Shown here: piece after piece, positions 1 to 64,000 of the stretch
Layout of the letters: each line of letters starts with the position of its first letter
How positions within the stretch are numbered: position 1 is the first letter of the stretch
DNA from: Prosapia bicincta
Lineage: Eukaryota; Arthropoda; Insecta; Hemiptera; Cercopidae
NCBI GenBank assembly: GCA_036971475.1
Contig: JBAIZL010000001.1
Location: 141,552,692 to 141,616,691, forward strand
DNA length: 64,000 nt
Direction: 5' to 3'
Notes under the pieces: generated by a model
What the model was told of the DNA's origin: nothing
Database searches by the model: none
What the model saw: only the letters and a program-made list of their open reading frames with translations
Translations under genes and position numbers: made by a program

Positions 1-1485
1 AGGGTAAGATGAGGACTAAAGAGATAATTATTTCAAAAACTTTAAAAAAATCACCTAATGGAGTTTATCTTACGTCATCCCTATCCAAAAATAACCAAGA
101 AGTCCGTGACAGTCCAAGTTGTTAAAGAGAATCATCCTGAAATGGTCATCTCGTTTAGACCAAAAATAAGTGGTACTGTTAGGCAAGACCAGCTATGATG
201 ATAGAGCTAAGAAATCTTTTAAAGTAAACATTATTAAATGTGTTGGATGCCTCTAACAGAGAGCATAAGGTATGTTTATTTCTCAATATTTTTATTTACT
301 TGCCAACATTTCAATTATATTCAGCTCACATCCCAATGATATTTTACAAGACAATAAATTATTAAAAGGTTATTGTTTGCGAATGGTAAGTAAATGAAAA
401 TACTGAGAAGTGAGGTTGTCACTTGTGCTATTCCTTACAGGTATCTCCAACATTTAATCAGATACCAACAAGACACATGAATCAATTGATGTAGTAAATA
501 TGATTAAAACTACAAACTTTGTTTTTTTAAACAGTTAGTCACAACCATAATAATAGGTTTAAGTGATTGAGACTTTACCTTCAAAACTGATGCAATTGTG
601 AAATCGATATAAAGTTTATATGGTATGTATTACTGTTAAGACTGAGATTGTACCAAAACTCACAATGCACTCCATACCAATTCATCTAATCCCTGATGCT
701 GTTTTAATACATAAAGCAGTAAAACTAATTAAATTATTTCTTTTCATCACTCAACTTAATACTCAAGTATAAGTCTATATAGTCAGGTTTCTTCATGTAG
801 CTATATACACAAACAATAATAACAGTTCATGGGGAAAAAGAGGAGCATTGAACTATAATTTTTTTGAAAAAATTTACAATAAGTTTAAGAAAATTAACAA
901 TAATATAGTAATAAATAAAAACAAAAATAAATATGTGTTTTTTAAAATAGTATGTTTAAGAAAATTAACAACAATACAGCAAAAACTAAAAAAGTATGTG
1001 TGTTTTTGAAAATAATACTTTTGGTAATAACAAATTGAACATTAGTAAATAATAACAATATGTATAATAAAACTTATTATGTGGTAAAATAATATTTTCC
1101 CAGAACATGGATCATCATTGACTAAGAAGGAACAATATTCACTCAAAACATTAATAAATACTTGTAAAACATTTACTAGGTTTTATCCAAAACTATTTTT
1201 TTCAAAAAATAATTTGGCTACACTTAGTTCTAATAGAACAGCCATAGATACCAAGTTATGGATATTTTTAAAAATATAAGTAATTAAAAATACTTCAATA
1301 TGGAGATATACTTTACAAATAAACTCAATTTAAAAAAATATTTGTATTTGTTAAAGTATGTTTTAAACTAAATAAATCAACTTTTATAAAATTATTAGAT
1401 TTACTAAAAAACAAAAGTACAGTACATTTTCAATATTTTAAATTCTCGTACAGAATTTTTGTTAGACATTAATTAGTTTACCTTT

Positions 1486-2235
1486 ATCTTTATTGCTCTT
1501 GTGGTCTGCTCGAGTATAGGGCAGACTGTTGATCATTCAGTCGAGAGCAGGGGGCACCACGTGCAGGCGATCAACTTCACCCCCCAAAGTCATGCGACTT
1601 TCGCCGCGGCAGGTTGTATTCCTGATTGATTCACAATCAGCGATTTTGGCAGTTTCCTCTAACACACCAACTGACTGCACCTTGACAGTGTCGTGCAGAG
1701 AAAAAATGCAACTATGTCAAGAGGCAGGCTTCAGAATTGCGCTCCAGTGGATCCCCAGCCACATTGGCACAACAGGGAACGAAAAAGCTGACAGCCTCGC
1801 CAAAAGTGGGTGCCGTCTACCACAGCCACAAATCAAAATATCACTGGGCTCTGCTTACACCAGGATCCACGCAGCAGCTAAGACGTACTTGAAAAAATCA
1901 CAAGAAAACCTGGCTGTTGGAAAGAGATGGCAAGAACTTTGCACCAACCCCATTCCAAAAAACCTGCCTCGACCTATCAGTGTTGCGCTGTTCCGTCTAA
2001 CCACGGGACACGACTACCTTCAGGCGCACCTTCATCGCATTGGGCTGGCGGACACGGATCGGTGCCCCTTGTGCCAAACAGGAAAGATGGATGGAGTGCA
2101 CCTTCCTGCCTGCCCACAGCTCGAAGCATACAATAGCGACCCAAAAACCAGACTCTCCAAGCTCTACTGGTCTGCACGATGCCAAATGGTCGAGTTACCA
2201 AGGGCAGGCGTTGGATAAAGTAAAGTAGAGTAAAG
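1486..2235 (+). mobile_element. 5'-truncated LINE with RNase H end and 16-bp target duplication
   Basis: This 750-bp insertion is flanked by the same 16 bases (TAATTAGTTTACCTTT) at 1470-1485 and 2236-2251, the mark of target-primed reverse transcription. It ends in a short TAAAG-type repeat tail. It keeps the last part of the LINE polyprotein: the RNase H end (VVFLIDSQSAILAV, WIPSH, GNEKADSLAK) and the C-terminal zinc-knuckle-like CPLCQ region. It is the same family as the LINE at 57.7-59.7 kb. It lies in intron 15, opposite to the host gene. Confidence 0.88.
1529..2218 (+). pseudogene. LINE polyprotein C-terminal fragment (RNase H, C-rich tail)
   Basis: One open frame of 229 codons. The start codon is accidental, as the element is cut at 5'. 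Residues about 29-60 hold the third RNase H aspartate (FLIDSQSAI); about 73-92 hold WIPSHIGTTGNEKAD. The C-terminal part has LFRLTTGHDYLQAHLHRIGL and CPLCQ, then YWSARCQM, a tail shared with the copy near 59.6 kb (YWSARRQM). RNase H removes the RNA strand during LINE reverse transcription. No reverse transcriptase remains, so the copy is dead, though its frame is still open and so fairly young. Confidence 0.85.
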
Positions 2236-2330
2236 TAATTAGTTTACCTTTGTAATTTAACAACTTTTACACTACTCTTTTAAACTACAAAACACTTATA
2301 ATTGACTGTGTTTCAGTTAAAAATACTTAC

Positions 2331-62372
<60,042 letters not shown>

Positions 62373-63328
62373 CTGAAACATTGGTTCATGTGGGATTAAA
62401 AACGCATTAAATACATATTTTTTTACTTGAACCTAAATTTAAAATCGAGTTGTTAATTTCACCATGCAGAAATTGTTAGTTAATTTCAAACTCATTGTCT
62501 GTTTGGAAATGCTTCCTTTTAAACAAACACTCTTCAAGTCAAGAAAAAGGCATAAATCATTTTTATTTAGGTTAGGACTGTATTATGGGTGATTCAAAAG
62601 CTGCTTACTCATGGAGCTGTTGTGTTATAAAAGCACTGTGAACACAAACTGAAATGGTGAAATTTCTCAATCAATATCATAAAACTGAAAAAGAAAAAAA
62701 TATCAGTTTTAAACAAATAAATTTTAAATCAGACCAATATTAGGATAAAATTAAAATTTTGTTAGAAGAGGATAGATATGTTAGCCATCATATAAACTCT
62801 TATAATAAACAAATAAATACAAATAATCGATGAGACATGTTATACTATCAGACAATATCTGAAACCTGATTCCAGACTAGTTTGTTTTAACTCTGAAAGT
62901 ATTAAATTCAAAAGTACCAAAGTAGTTCAATTAAGTAGAGCATTCTACTAAAATATGAAAAAAATAAATAAAGACATAATAATTAATAAAAAATAGTTGT
63001 ATACAATAAATGAATATGAAAAATAATAAATATAATTAAAGAACAAAATAATATGTTGGGAAAAGCCAGTTACAGTAGTAAAGAATGTTTAGGTAAAAAT
63101 AAAATGATATATTTAAGATGTGAAGTTCAGTTGATGGCTTGTAAAAAAAACAATCAGTAAAAGTCACATTAAACGTTGAACGGCATTTTAAATTAAAGAA
63201 AATAAACTAAAATAAAAGGATATCTGAACACTTTCTTAACTAAATTAATATTATTCAATTTAAATAGAAATTAAAGTTCAAAATAAAATTTTTATCTTAT
63301 TTGAGAGAGAGAGAAGCTAAAATCTGAC

Positions 63329-63400
63329 CTTTCCGGAGTCAAGTCCCTCATGGTCCTTCGTTGGCTTGATGTCATCACTCCCCCTTTTGTGGCTGGCCAT
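63329..63400 (-). CDS. Possible first coding exon of the dynein gene (24 codons)
   Basis: An ATG at 63400 in a good context (AAGATGG) opens 24 hydrophilic codons, MASHKRGSDDIKPTKDHEGL then DSGK, ending at a consensus donor (AAAG|GTCAGA). The end phase is 0, as needed by the acceptor at 62373. The stretch is less AT-rich than its surroundings. If it is the true start, the protein lacks the several hundred residues that usually precede the IFNKIDTFIQRC block. It could instead belong to another transcript, to an alternative short isoform, or be chance. Confidence 0.45.
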
Positions 63401-64000
63401 CTTGAATGTTAGACTCGTCCACGACTAGTGTCACATTGTTCCCAAGTTGTCGTAATGTCCAAACCGAAACGATAAGTTTCTTTTTTATGCAAAATTATAC
63501 ATCTTTATTTATACTTTTAATTTAAAGTCCTGGATCTAGTCTTTTAATACGCCTTTAACACTGTCTCTATAATTTTCAAAATTAATTTTACTCCCGGTTT
63601 TGATCTACTCTTTGTTTTACATTACACTGTTGAAAATTGAATTTTATAAATGAAGTTAGTTACTTTTAACTCTAAATTGTTTAAACACTTCAATTTTAGG
63701 CACTGTTCATTTTCATATTAGCACTGACTCAAACTGTTTTTCGACCTACTTTTCTGCAACAAATTTTCTCGAGGACTCTACGACATTGCTGTTAAACGAC
63801 AAAAACCTCTTTTGGAGAGTTTCCTCCCCAAAAGAGTTTTAAAACACATGGCACTAAATCTCAGCGATATCACTCTCGCTCTTAGCCCTGCATTTTTTCA
63901 ATTACGTTATCAGTTTGAAACACTCTAAGAGTTGAACAAAACGGAGCACACTCGCACACAACCGCTCTCTTCGAAGTGCTAAGTAATGCTAACAAAATTT
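63401..64000. other. Upstream region of the putative first exon
   Basis: Less AT-rich in parts and free of recognisable repeats. It could contain the 5' untranslated region and promoter if 63400 is the real start. No TATA box or initiator can be assigned with confidence, and no upstream dynein exon was recognised. Confidence 0.35.

Overview
The window is animal nuclear DNA. It is very AT-rich, contains one large spliced gene, and is filled with retroelements and DNA transposons. Penelope-like elements with GIY-YIG domains, LINEs carrying RNase H, Tc1/mariner, pogo/Tigger, piggyBac and hAT relatives, and long (TA)n tracts together suggest an invertebrate, probably an arthropod. The species cannot be read from the sequence.

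Host gene. One gene on the minus strand spans the whole window. Fourteen exons (62372 down to 2331), all with AG/GT borders and matching phases, join into one reading frame of about 742 codons. The frame encodes the N-terminal stem (DHC_N1-type region) of an axonemal dynein heavy chain, most like DNAH2. The gene runs off the left edge. A possible first coding exon (24 codons, 63400-63329) fits the phase of the next exon, but using it would give a protein lacking several hundred residues usual at the N terminus. Exons total only about 2.3 kb of 64 kb; the rest is intron.

Intron content, left to right: a 5'-truncated LINE with a 16-bp target duplication (1486-2235); a complex of Penelope-like elements (5.6-13.7 kb) with palindromes, an almost complete reverse transcriptase/GIY-YIG body at 8.3-10.0 kb and (TA)n at nearly every junction; a pogo MITE (13951-14392); a piggyBac-like element (15.3-16.5 kb); a Tigger-like element (18.75-19.65 kb); a jerky/Tigger transposase relic (20.0-20.9 kb); a second Penelope body (24.1-26.0 kb, minus); a hAT MITE (29.7-30.3 kb); a third Penelope family (31.7-32.5 kb); a piggyBac MITE (33.7-34.6 kb); hairpin-like Penelope ends (35.9-40.7 kb); mariner and Tigger relics (40.8-42.6 kb); a second pogo MITE (43.2-43.8 kb); hAT, mariner and LINE relics (47-51.8 kb); a complete but decayed Tc1/mariner-superfamily element with DD~80 spacing (52594-54574); another pogo MITE (56.6-57.0 kb); and a LINE ending in a 27-bp minisatellite (57.7-60.3 kb).

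The most notable signal is a set of hammerhead-ribozyme-like motifs in the ends of several Penelope-related repeats. Four (13554, 18189, 48570, 55215) keep a canonical CUGANGA box, GAA, a self-complementary stem III and pairing stem I. A second group (families A, C and H here) has the same architecture, but positions 3 and 8 are U and A instead of C and G, which keeps a Watson-Crick pair. Nearly all have one extra base before stem II. They often lie head to head in inverted pairs. All of this was read by eye; no folding or database search was run.
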